Of a stretch of 64,000 bases of DNA, positions 1-7,249 are shown in pieces. The notes below the pieces were generated by a model, which saw nothing but the letters and a program-made list of their open reading frames with translations, did not search any database and was not told the origin of the DNA. How positions within the stretch are numbered: the stretch's first letter is position 1; each line of letters opens with the position of its first letter. Where the stretch lies: contig NZ_JOEI01000008.1 in the NCBI RefSeq assembly GCF_000718095.1, forward strand, positions 289,559 to 353,558, in the 5' to 3' direction. A program made the translations under genes and the position numbers. The stretch is from Streptomyces scopuliridis RB72 (lineage in GTDB: Bacteria; Actinomycetota; Actinomycetes; Streptomycetales; Streptomycetaceae).

Positions 1-435
1 CCGAGCAGTCACCAGGTCCTCAAGGTTGCTGGGACGTCCGGTTCGCAGCACAGCCCGTGCGTATTCCTCGGTTTGCACGAGCCCAGGCACCAATTGGGGG
101 TGGAACATGGAGATCGCGGTAGCCGTCCACTCCAGTTCGACATACCTACGGAACCACGGCGGGAAGGCCCACCGCAGGGCAAGCGGCCAGAGCCGCGCGA
201 AGCGCCCGTTGGAGTGCGGGAACATTTGGTCACACGCTTCGGCGAAGTCCAGCGGTGGCACGCGCCTCCCGGCCTCGATTTTCGCCACGAGCGAGTAACT
301 ACAGCACGCCGCCTTGCCCAACTCCGCGCGTGAGATGTCCAGTCGCTCACGCTCCAGCCGTACCTCGGCCCCGAAGTGAGCGAGCGGCGACACGGCGGGG
401 TCGGTTGATTCCGCGGTCTCGTTTTCGACAGTCAC
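1..435 (-). CDS. XRE-family transcriptional regulator with DUF5753 (3' end cut by window)
   Basis: Reading leftward from a GTG at 435, 145 codons stay open to the window edge. Residues of about 19-60 form a helix-turn-helix of the Xre/Cro type (LERERLDISRAELGKAA, then SLVAKIEAGRRVPP). Around residue 112 begins the DUF5753 hallmark FHPQLVPGLVQTEEYAR. These regulators are very common in Streptomyces, usually beside tiny DUF397-type or unknown genes. A G-rich stretch lies about 5 bases before the GTG as a possible ribosome site. It diverges from the small genes at 560-1130, which it may control (inference). The C-terminal half lies outside the window. Confidence 0.85.
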   Translation of the reverse strand, partial: MTVENETAESTDPAVSPLAHFGAEVRLERERLDISRAELGKAACCSYSLVAKIEAGRRVPPLDFAEACDQMFPHSNGRFARLWPLALRWAFPPWFRRYVELEWTATAISMFHPQLVPGLVQTEEYARAVLRTGRPSNLEDLVTAR

Positions 436-559
436 TCAAACCCCCGAATGATCATTGGACACCTTCCAGAGTCCAAGTTGCCTACCTGTTGGGCGCGCTC
501 GGCGGCGCCGAAGCTTGAACACACAAAGCAAGCGCGCGATAACGGAAGGTACATCTCTC

Positions 560-733
560 ATGACCGAACAAGCCACCGATACGAGGTCGGACGACCCGGA
601 CGAGTTGGCCGCGACGGTTGAGGCGGGGGGCTTCTGGCGGTTGGTGCCCGAGTGGGTGCCGCGGGACTTCGTCGAACCTACGCCCGCACTGTTGGAGCAT
701 GTGGAGCGCGGGCTCAGGCGGTTGGTCGCATGA
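560..733 (+). CDS. Small acidic protein of unknown function, 57 aa
   Basis: ATG at 560 follows GGAAGG about 10 bases upstream. The product is acidic at its start (repeated Asp/Glu) and carries a hydrophobic/aromatic stretch FWRLVPEWVPRDF; no known domain is recognised. Its stop TGA overlaps the ATG of the next gene, so the two are translationally coupled. Proteins of this size are typical companions of XRE/DUF5753 regulators in streptomycetes. An upstream in-frame start at 455 would lack a ribosome site and add an unlikely Arg-rich tail. Confidence 0.6.
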   Translation: MTEQATDTRSDDPDELAATVEAGGFWRLVPEWVPRDFVEPTPALLEHVERGLRRLVA

Positions 734-951
734 CGGGGAGTGAGGCGCGCCAACGCCTGTCTTTGTTGATCGCCACGCTCGGGACGGACGGCGCCCTCTT
801 GGTACGGAAGGGCGTCCCCGGTGCGGAAGGCGCGGACCTGGCCCCGGCGTCGGCGCTCAAGTGGCCGCCGTGCGAGTGCGGCAATCCGAAGTGCCCGGAC
901 TACGAGCCGCCCCCGGCGGCGCCGCCCGTCGGCGGGGGTGGTGGGCTGTGA
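730..951 (+). CDS. Small Cys-rich protein, 73 aa, possibly metal binding
   Basis: Starts at an ATGA overlap with the previous stop. The middle carries CECGNPKCPDY, three cysteines spaced like a small zinc knuckle, followed by a Pro/Gly-rich tail. No family name is recognised. Coupling on both sides (ATGA at the start, GTGA at the end) shows it is read as part of a three-gene unit. Zinc binding is inference from the cysteine spacing only. Confidence 0.6.
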   Translation: MTGSEARQRLSLLIATLGTDGALLVRKGVPGAEGADLAPASALKWPPCECGNPKCPDYEPPPAAPPVGGGGGL

Positions 952-1130
952 GACGAGGCCGGCGCCGTAGGGTCGGCGTCATCGCGCGGCTCGTGGAGCG
1001 ACGGAGGCAACGCCTCGCGTATCGACGGCTCCATCGTGCGCTGCTCAGCGCGTTCCAGGAACCGGATGAGGCCGTCTTGTTCGAGAGGATCTTCGGCCAC
1101 GCCCCGCCGGAGGAGAAGCGCACGAGGTGA
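948..1130 (+). CDS. Small Arg-rich protein, 60 aa
   Basis: GTG at 948 overlaps the previous stop (GTGA), the third coupled gene in the row. The N-terminus is a run of arginines (RRGRRRR), then a likely amphipathic helix with more Arg and an acidic stretch FQEPDEAVLFERIFGH. The charge suggests nucleic-acid contact, but that is inference. A longer upstream reading frame in the same phase is a shadow of the preceding gene. Confidence 0.5.
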   Translation: MRRGRRRRVGVIARLVERRRQRLAYRRLHRALLSAFQEPDEAVLFERIFGHAPPEEKRTR

Positions 1131-1151
1131 GCGCGGGTGCGGGTTCGTGCC

Positions 1152-1326
1152 GAGGGGTAGTCGGGGTGACCCGGTGCGTCCGATGGCGGGTGGGGGCCGC
1201 CCCTCAGGTTTCAGTTTCGCGGCTCCGGGTCGGGTGTCAAGGGCGCTCCTTCGTCGCGTCGGCTGCGCCGATTCCGCTTCGCTCCACCCTTGACACCCAA
1301 CCCTCCACCGCAAGTGCAGCTTTGTG
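1152..1326 (+). repeat. Left arm of a 175-bp inverted repeat
   Basis: About 175 bases starting near GAGGGGTAGTCGGGGTGACC and ending GCAGCTTTGTG recur, reverse-complemented and almost unchanged, at 1651-1826. I count only about ten differences. The arm has no ribosome site or credible gene; the reading frames through it encode only a low-complexity peptide, probably a translation artefact. Confidence 0.9.
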
Positions 1327-1650
1327 ACGGGCGAGGCGGCAAGTGGGTCGGTGAAAGGCCGTGATGTGTCCTGGGTCCCGGTTACCTGGCCGCACGACAC
1401 ATGACCGACCGGAGGAGCCCAGGAATAGGCCATCAAATCGGGACATACAGGGCGAGTTGCAGGTATGCCCGCCAGCGGGCCGCCACCAGCGGGGCATGAG
1501 TCTCAACCACCCACCCACACAAGCCCGCTGAGCCGGTGCCGGGCCGCCCCATTCCACTGATGCGCCCCCCACCACCGGCCAGAAGGCCGGGAACGGACCC
1601 CAGGAACAAGGGTGCTTCCCCGGGGACCCCTCCCCCCGGGGCCGCCCCTC
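1327..1650. other. 324-bp unique spacer between inverted-repeat arms, no gene seen
   Basis: No open frame here has a ribosome site or family resemblance. It ends in a GC-rich imperfect palindrome near 1619-1642 (CCCCGGGG-type halves). No transposase fragment is visible, so the element is either non-autonomous or not a transposon. Confidence 0.6.
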
Positions 1651-1826
1651 CACAAAGCTGCACTTGCGGTGGAGGGGCGGGTGTCAAGGGTGAAGCGAAG
1701 CGGAATCGGCGGAGCCGACGCGACGAAGGAGCGCCCTTGACGCCCGACCCGGAGCCGCGAAACTGAAACCTGAGGGGCGGCCCCCACCCGCCATGACGGA
1801 TTCCGGGTCACCCCGATTACCCCTCG
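1651..1826 (-). repeat. Right arm of the 175-bp inverted repeat
   Basis: Reverse complement of 1152-1326, beginning CACAAAGCTGCACTTGCGG and ending just before the membrane-protein gene at 1838. The two arms could form a long stem in single-stranded DNA or RNA. Confidence 0.9.
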
Positions 1827-1837
1827 CCCCCCGGGCC

Positions 1838-2431
1838 TCACATCGCGCTGAGCGAGCGCGCGTAGCTGATCTGGCCCATGACCATCTGGAACGTGCCCGC
1901 GTGGTTGGCCGGGATCATGGTCGAGTGGTGCTTGCCGCCGCTGGTGACCGTGACCTGGATGAAGCCCGTCGTCGTCTTCTCCTTCATCAGAAGGAAGAGC
2001 AGCCCGAGCAGACAGAAGATGAAGAAGACGATGGCCAGGATGATGGCGTGCGTCGGGATCTTCTCCTCCGTGCGCGACATGTCCGTCGCGTTCCAGACCG
2101 CGCCCCTCAGAGGCAGCGTGCCCGACGGGGTGATGATCGAGTCGCCCACGACCGTGATGTCACCGATCGAGACCAGCGGCGTTCCGGCGGCGCCCGCCGG
2201 TACCGGGTACGCGGCGCCGGACTGCGGATAGCCGTAGCCCGGGGCGGGGGCGGCGCCGGGGTAGCCGTAGCCGGCCGTGGCGCCCGGTGCTCCGTCGGCG
2301 AGCGTCGGGTTGGGGAAGTCGTACTCCGGGACCCCCGGCGAACCGGCCGCGCCCGGCGTACCGGCCGGCGGGGTGCCCGGCGTCGGCCCCCATTTGTACT
2401 CGCCGTCCGCGTACGGATTGGGCTCAGTCAT
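1838..2431 (-). CDS. Proline-rich single-span membrane protein, 197 aa
   Basis: ATG at 2431 has a GGGGAGA ribosome site about 7 bases upstream. Residues 1-85 are rich in Pro, Gly and Tyr (repeats such as GYGYPGAAPAPGYGYP). Residues of about 128-150 form one strong membrane helix (IILAIVFFIFCLLGLLFLLM), followed by a basic stretch and a soluble C-terminal domain of about 45 residues. The layout suggests a disordered N-terminal region on one face of the membrane and a small domain on the other. No function is known to me. It lies downstream of sdhB on the same strand, separated by a hairpin. Confidence 0.75.
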   Translation of the reverse strand: MTEPNPYADGEYKWGPTPGTPPAGTPGAAGSPGVPEYDFPNPTLADGAPGATAGYGYPGAAPAPGYGYPQSGAAYPVPAGAAGTPLVSIGDITVVGDSIITPSGTLPLRGAVWNATDMSRTEEKIPTHAIILAIVFFIFCLLGLLFLLMKEKTTTGFIQVTVTSGGKHHSTMIPANHAGTFQMVMGQISYARSLSAM

Positions 2432-2496
2432 CTCTTCATCTCCCCGTTCCCCTGGGCCTGTCGGGCCTGTCGACAGGATCGATCCTGACACAAGAA

Positions 2497-2535
2497 GGGC
2501 TCGTTTCTGTATGTCGTACCCACAGAAACGAGCCC
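2497..2535 (-). terminator. Terminator hairpin of the sdh operon
   Basis: Perfect 14-bp stem GGGCTCGTTTCTGT / ACAGAAACGAGCCC with an 11-base loop, in the gap after sdhB. Confidence 0.8.
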
Positions 2536-2544
2536 CTCCGAGCG

Positions 2545-2621
2545 CAGCGCTCAGACTCCAGCGCTCAGTCAGCGCTCAGACCCCAGCGCTCAGACCCCAG
2601 CGCTCAGACCCCAGCGCTCAG
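2545..2621. repeat. Six copies of CAGCGCTCAG in a 14-bp tandem array
   Basis: Copies begin at 2545, 2559, 2570, 2584, 2598 and 2612; most are spaced by 14 bases (CAGCGCTCAGACCC), one by 11. Each contains the palindrome AGCGCT. The last copy overlaps the sdhB stop codon. Confidence 0.9.
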
Positions 2622-3406
2622 AAGCGGCGCGTGATCAGCGCCCGCTTGACTTCCTGGATCGCCTTCGTGACCTCGATACCGCGCGGGCAGGCGTCCGTGC
2701 AGTTGAACGTCGTGCGGCAACGCCACACGCCGTCCTTGTCGTTGAGGATCTCAAGCCGCTGCTCCCCGGCCTCGTCACGCGAGTCGAAGATGAAGCGGTG
2801 CGCGTTCACGATCGCGGCGGGGCCGAAGTACTGCCCGTCGTTCCAGAAGACCGGGCACGACGACGTGCACGCCGCGCACAGGATGCACTTGGTGGTGTCG
2901 TCGAAGCGCTCGCGGTCCTCGGCGGACTGGAGCCGCTCGCGCGTCGGCTCGTTGCCGGTGGTGACGAGGAAGGGCATCACATCGCGGTACGCCTGGAAGA
3001 ACGGGTCCATGTCCACGATCAGGTCCTTGAGGACCGTGAGTCCCTTTATGGCCTCGATCGTGACCGGCTTGCTGACGGCCCCGCTCTTGTCGAACGACAC
3101 GATGTCCTTGATCAGCGTCTTGCACGCCAGCCGGTTACGGCCGTTGATCCGCATCGCGTCGGAGCCGCAGATGCCGTGCGCGCAGGAGCGCCGGAAGGTG
3201 AGCGTGCCGTCGACGTCCCACTTGATCTTGTGGAGGGCGTCGAGTACGCGCTCCTTCGGATCGATGTCGATCCGGAAGTCCTCCCACGAGGCGTCGGCGG
3301 AGACCTCGGGGTTGAAGCGGCGGATCCGGAACGTGACCGCGATGAGGTGCGAGGAGGCGGAGTCCGCCTCCAGTGCCTCCAGCTTGTCCATGGTCGGGGT
3401 AGCCAT
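2618..3406 (-). CDS. sdhB: Succinate dehydrogenase iron-sulfur subunit
   Basis: 262 aa, normal length for SdhB. It passes electrons from the flavin subunit to quinone through three Fe-S clusters. Seen here: the 2Fe-2S site CAHGICGSDA with a later Cys in RLAC (the Asp in CGSD is also found in E. coli SdhB), then CILCAACTSSCP and a distal CPRGIEV for the 4Fe-4S and 3Fe-4S clusters. The ATG overlaps the sdhA stop by one base (TGATG), so it is translated with sdhA. Last gene of sdhCDAB. Confidence 0.97.
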   Translation of the reverse strand: MATPTMDKLEALEADSASSHLIAVTFRIRRFNPEVSADASWEDFRIDIDPKERVLDALHKIKWDVDGTLTFRRSCAHGICGSDAMRINGRNRLACKTLIKDIVSFDKSGAVSKPVTIEAIKGLTVLKDLIVDMDPFFQAYRDVMPFLVTTGNEPTRERLQSAEDRERFDDTTKCILCAACTSSCPVFWNDGQYFGPAAIVNAHRFIFDSRDEAGEQRLEILNDKDGVWRCRTTFNCTDACPRGIEVTKAIQEVKRALITRRF

Positions 3407-5160
3407 CAGTACTTACGCTCCATCGGCTGGTAGCGGGTCTGGACGACCGGCTTGTAGTCGAGCCTGATCGACTCGGTGCCGTCGTCGCCCACCTCGCGGT
3501 ACGCCATGGTGTGGCGCATGAAGTTGACGTCGTCGCGGTTCGGGTAGTCCTCGCGGTAGTGGCCGCCGCGCGATTCCTTGCGCGCCAGGGCCGAGGTCGC
3601 CATCACCTCGGCGAGGTCGAGCAGGTTGCCCAGCTCGATGGCCTCCAGCAGGTCCGTGTTGAACCGCTTGCCCTTGTCCTGGACGGACACGTTCAGGTAG
3701 CGCTCGCGCAGCTCGGCGATCTTCGCGACCGCCGTCTTGATCGTCTGCTCGGTGCGGAACACCATCACATTGGCGTCCATGCACTCCTGGAGCTCCAGGC
3801 GCAGCGTGGCGACACGCTCCTTGCCCGTGGAGTTCCGCAGCCGCTCGACCTGGGCCTCGACCAGCGACGCCGGGTCCTCGGGAAGCTCGACGTAGTCGTG
3901 CTTCGCCGCGTACTCGGCGGCGGCGATGCCGGAACGGCGTCCGAAGACGTTGATGTCCAGCAGCGAGTTGGTGCCCAGCCGGTTGGCGCCGTGCACCGAG
4001 ACGCACGCGACCTCGCCGGCCGCGTACAGACCGGGAACGACCGTCGTGTTGTCCGCGAGGACCTCACCCTGGACGTTGGTGGGGATGCCGCCCATGGCGT
4101 AGTGCGCGGTCGGCTGGATCGGGATCGGGTCCGTGTACGGCTCGATGCCCAGGTACGTACGGGCGAACTCGGTGATGTCGGGCAACTTGGCGTCCAGCTG
4201 CTCCGGCGGCAGGTGCGTCAGGTCCAGATAGACGTGGTCGCCCTCGGGACCGCAGCCGCGGCCCTCGCGGATCTCCGTGTAGATGGAGCGCGAGACGACA
4301 TCGCGCGAGGCGAGGTCCTTCATGACGGGCGCGTACTTCTCCATGAAGCGCTCGCCGTCCTTGTTGCGCAGGATGCCGCCCTCACCGCGGGCGCCCTCCG
4401 TGAGCAGGATGCCCATGCGCCAGATGCCCGTCGGGTGGAACTGGAAGAACTCCATGTCCTCCAGCGGCAGTCCGCGCCGGTAGCAGGCGGCCTGGCCGTC
4501 ACCGGTGAGGGTGTGCGCGTTGGAGGTCACCTTGAAGAACTTGCCGGTGCCGCCGGACGCGTAGATGACCGCCTTCGCCTGGAAGACATGGATCTCGCCG
4601 GTGGCCAGCTCGTACGCCACGACTCCGGCGGACACCTTGACGCCGTCGACCTCGGTCAGCAGCTGGTCCAGGACGTAGAACTCGTTGAAGAACTCCACGC
4701 CCTCCTTGACGCAGTTCTGGTACAGCGTCTGGAGGATCATGTGGCCCGTACGGTCCGCGGCGTAGCAGGACCGGCGGACCGGCGCCTCGCCGTGGTTACG
4801 GGAGTGACCGCCGAAGCGGCGCTGGTCGATGGCGCCGTCCGGCGTCCGGTTGAACGGCAGGCCCATCTTCTCCAGGTCGAGGACGGCGTCGATGGCCTCC
4901 TTCGCCAGGATCTCGGCGGCGTCCTGGTCGACCAGGTAGTCGCCGCCCTTGATCGTGTCGAAGGTGTGCCACTCCCAGTTGTCCTCCTCCACGTTGGCGA
5001 GCGCGGCGGCCATGCCGCCCTGCGCGGCGCCCGTGTGGGACCGGGTCGGGTACAGCTTCGTCAGCACGGCGGTACGGCTGCGCTTGGTCGACTCGATGGC
5101 CGCGCGCATACCGGCGCCACCGGCGCCGACGATGACGGTGTCGTACTTATGGATCTTCAT
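3406..5160 (-). CDS. sdhA: Succinate dehydrogenase flavoprotein subunit
   Basis: 584 aa. Oxidises succinate to fumarate in the TCA cycle. The N-terminus has the dinucleotide fold GAGGAGMRAA near residue 12 and the flavin-attachment region RSHTGAAQGGM, whose His normally carries covalent FAD. GGHSR and HGANRLGTNSLLD, with the substrate-binding HPTG, are typical of the family. It lies between sdhD and sdhB in one minus-strand operon with a 19-base gap after sdhD. Confidence 0.98.
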   Translation of the reverse strand: MKIHKYDTVIVGAGGAGMRAAIESTKRSRTAVLTKLYPTRSHTGAAQGGMAAALANVEEDNWEWHTFDTIKGGDYLVDQDAAEILAKEAIDAVLDLEKMGLPFNRTPDGAIDQRRFGGHSRNHGEAPVRRSCYAADRTGHMILQTLYQNCVKEGVEFFNEFYVLDQLLTEVDGVKVSAGVVAYELATGEIHVFQAKAVIYASGGTGKFFKVTSNAHTLTGDGQAACYRRGLPLEDMEFFQFHPTGIWRMGILLTEGARGEGGILRNKDGERFMEKYAPVMKDLASRDVVSRSIYTEIREGRGCGPEGDHVYLDLTHLPPEQLDAKLPDITEFARTYLGIEPYTDPIPIQPTAHYAMGGIPTNVQGEVLADNTTVVPGLYAAGEVACVSVHGANRLGTNSLLDINVFGRRSGIAAAEYAAKHDYVELPEDPASLVEAQVERLRNSTGKERVATLRLELQECMDANVMVFRTEQTIKTAVAKIAELRERYLNVSVQDKGKRFNTDLLEAIELGNLLDLAEVMATSALARKESRGGHYREDYPNRDDVNFMRHTMAYREVGDDGTESIRLDYKPVVQTRYQPMERKY

Positions 5161-5179
5161 TGTCTCGTCAGCCCCGGCT

Positions 5180-5671
5180 TTAGCGGATGTTCGGGTCGAA
5201 GGTGAAGATCACCAGCGAGCCCAGAAGGATGGTGAACACCGTGGCGGTGTACAGCAGGCCCTTGAGCCACAGGCGCGTGTTGGCGCGCTCCGCGTAGTCG
5301 TTGATGATCGTACGGAGGCCATTCGCCCCGTGAAGCATCGCCAGCCACAGCATCAGCAGGTCCCAGACCTGCCAGAACGGGGAGGCCCAGCGGCCGGCCA
5401 CGAAGGCGAAGCCGATCTTGGACACGCCGCCGTCCAGCACCAGCTGGATCAGCAGGTGACCGATGACCAGCACGACCAGCACGACGCCGGACAGCCGCAT
5501 GAAGAGCCACGCGGCCATCTCGAAGTTGCCGCGGGTCGCCTTCGGGGTCTTGTTGGTCCGCTGGCGCGGCGCCTCGATGACGGGCGCCGGGTGATCGACG
5601 TCGTACAGGCTCTCGCCCTCGACGACACCGATCGCGGAAGAGGTCTCAGTGACTGCGTTGTTGGAAGACAT
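5180..5671 (-). CDS. sdhD: Succinate dehydrogenase hydrophobic membrane anchor
   Basis: 163 aa with a soluble N-terminal region of about 50 residues and three membrane helices (about 52-76, 92-116 and 134-158). The helices hold the heme/quinone-site histidines GHLLIQ and LHGANGLR. It anchors SdhAB to the membrane and helps form the quinone site. It starts 10 bases after sdhC. Confidence 0.93.
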   Translation of the reverse strand: MSSNNAVTETSSAIGVVEGESLYDVDHPAPVIEAPRQRTNKTPKATRGNFEMAAWLFMRLSGVVLVVLVIGHLLIQLVLDGGVSKIGFAFVAGRWASPFWQVWDLLMLWLAMLHGANGLRTIINDYAERANTRLWLKGLLYTATVFTILLGSLVIFTFDPNIR

Positions 5672-5681
5672 CGGCGGACTC

Positions 5682-6062
5682 TCAGCTCCCGAAGACTTCG
5701 CGCACGGCGTGGCCGAGCACGGGGTAGAGGGCGCCGACCATCAGGATGAACCAGATGCCCACGGCGGACCACAGCATCTGCTTCTGGTAGCGCGGGCCCT
5801 TGGACCAGAAGTCCACGGCGATGACGCGCAGGCCGTTGAGCGCGTGGAAGAGAATGGCGGCCACAAGGCCGTACTCGAGCAGCGCTACCACCGGCGTCTT
5901 ATAGATCGCGACGGTGTCGTCGTATGCCTCGGGTGAGACACGGACGAGAGCGGTGTCCAGCACGTGAACGAACAGGAAGAAGAAGATGAGCACGCCGGTG
6001 ACTCGATGAGCCACCCACGACCACATTCCTTCCCGGCCGCGGTACAGCGTTCCAGCCGGCAC
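5682..6062 (-). CDS. sdhC: Succinate dehydrogenase cytochrome b556 subunit
   Basis: 126 aa, three membrane helices. The family motif HRVTGVLI lies near residue 19, and the heme-ligand region LFHALNGLR around residue 92. First gene of the sdhCDAB operon. The gap upstream (6063-6258) must hold the operon promoter; I could not single out clear -35/-10 boxes. Confidence 0.95.
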   Translation of the reverse strand: MPAGTLYRGREGMWSWVAHRVTGVLIFFFLFVHVLDTALVRVSPEAYDDTVAIYKTPVVALLEYGLVAAILFHALNGLRVIAVDFWSKGPRYQKQMLWSAVGIWFILMVGALYPVLGHAVREVFGS

Positions 6063-6258
6063 GGAAAAACCCTCCGGGAGCGGGGATCGGGGCCGGCCGC
6101 CATCTTCTACTCAATCAAGCACAGTGGTGTCGGTCGCGCCCGGCCGGGTACGGTCCACCGGCCCCGGCCATCGTAGCGACGACTTGTCGGTTCGTTCGCC
6201 CGGGGGCCCATAGGTGTGATCAAACAGGCAATCAAACAGCCACGGACGGGCTATCGGA

Positions 6259-7077
6259 TCAGCCTGAATGCCCGCTTGCGCTTGCGGTTCCCGCCGCGGT
6301 CCCGGCGGCTCCGGCTATGCAGTCGGCCGCGACCGCGGTGGAGCGGGCCGCTCCCGCGGTAGGGCCGGCCGCTCCCGCGGCGAGGCCGGAAGCGAGCAGG
6401 CGGGCCAGCCGGCCCCGGGCGAGTCGGCGCAGCTCGTCGGCGGAGACGGACCGCTCGTGGTCCGGGTCGTGGGAGAGCCGGGCGCGGATACCGGCCAGCA
6501 CGTGGTCGAGATACTCCTCCGGGCGGTGACCGTCGAGGCTGATCACGAAGGCGTGGCCGAAGCTGCTCTCGTACGCGGCGTGCGCGGCGCGCAGCGCGGT
6601 CCTGGCCGCGGCGGGCGCGCTGTGGGGCGGCCCCGAGGACGATTCGGCGGCGAGCGCCTCGGCGAGGTCGGCGTGGGAGAGGTCGTAGCTCGCCTCATCG
6701 GAGCCCGCGAGCAGCGAGTCGACATCGTGGTACGGGCGGTGCGCGGCCATCCGCTGCGCCCAGCGGCGGCTGCCGCAGCAGGCGAGCAGCGCGGCCTCGG
6801 CGACACCCGGCGGGAGGGCGTTGAAACGGCGGAGGCCGTCCGTGTGGACATCGGCGGGGCCGGTCGGGCGGCGGGTATGGGACGCGCGGGACAGCGTGGG
6901 CTCCTCGAACGCGGCGGGACAGCTGCGGTGTGACAGAAGTGGTGCGCCATGCGCAGTGCGTGAGGGACGCGATGGGCGGACGGGACGACGGGCGACGGCG
7001 GGCGTACGGGACGGCGGGCGTACGGGACGGCGACGGGCGTATGAGCAGACGTGATCAGGCGCGATGTGGTTGAGCAC
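6259..7077 (-). CDS. 2-oxo-4-hydroxy-4-carboxy-5-ureidoimidazoline (OHCU) decarboxylase
   Basis: Acts in uric acid breakdown, turning OHCU into S-allantoin. The conserved part spans FNALPPGVAEAALLACCGSR, AAHRPYHD with the catalytic His, ASYDLSHADLAEAL and YESSFGHAFVISLDG. The first 65-70 residues are low-complexity Arg/Pro repeats unlike the family, and the GTG at 7077 has no ribosome site. The only other in-frame starts are CTGs; the one at 6894 has GAGGAG 7 bases upstream and would give a normal 211-aa enzyme. The C-terminus is Ala/Gly-rich. No other urate genes are beside it. Confidence 0.82.
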   Translation of the reverse strand: MLNHIAPDHVCSYARRRPVRPPSRTPAVARRPVRPSRPSRTAHGAPLLSHRSCPAAFEEPTLSRASHTRRPTGPADVHTDGLRRFNALPPGVAEAALLACCGSRRWAQRMAAHRPYHDVDSLLAGSDEASYDLSHADLAEALAAESSSGPPHSAPAAARTALRAAHAAYESSFGHAFVISLDGHRPEEYLDHVLAGIRARLSHDPDHERSVSADELRRLARGRLARLLASGLAAGAAGPTAGAARSTAVAADCIAGAAGTAAGTASASGHSG

Positions 7078-7249
7078 GGAGTGGCGATTGCGTCGTAAAC
7101 GTTATCGACGCCCCGCGGAGGACGTCCGACGGATGCGCGATTTTCACCCGGATGGGAGAGTTTCGACGCGCGAGATGGACGCCGCCGTGCGACCTTCGCC
7201 GTAATCGTGTCGCACGTTCGCTGGACAGCCGCATACAGGAGGTTTACGA

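Noticed and set aside
1127..1841. Short frames through the inverted-repeat arms (reading VSVSRLRVG and similar)
   Set aside because: The same peptide appears from both arms because the DNA is repeated; no ribosome site or codon bias supports translation.
2545..2621. Possible CRISPR-like array
   Set aside because: The repeat is 10 bases with 4-base spacers, far too short, and no cas genes are present.
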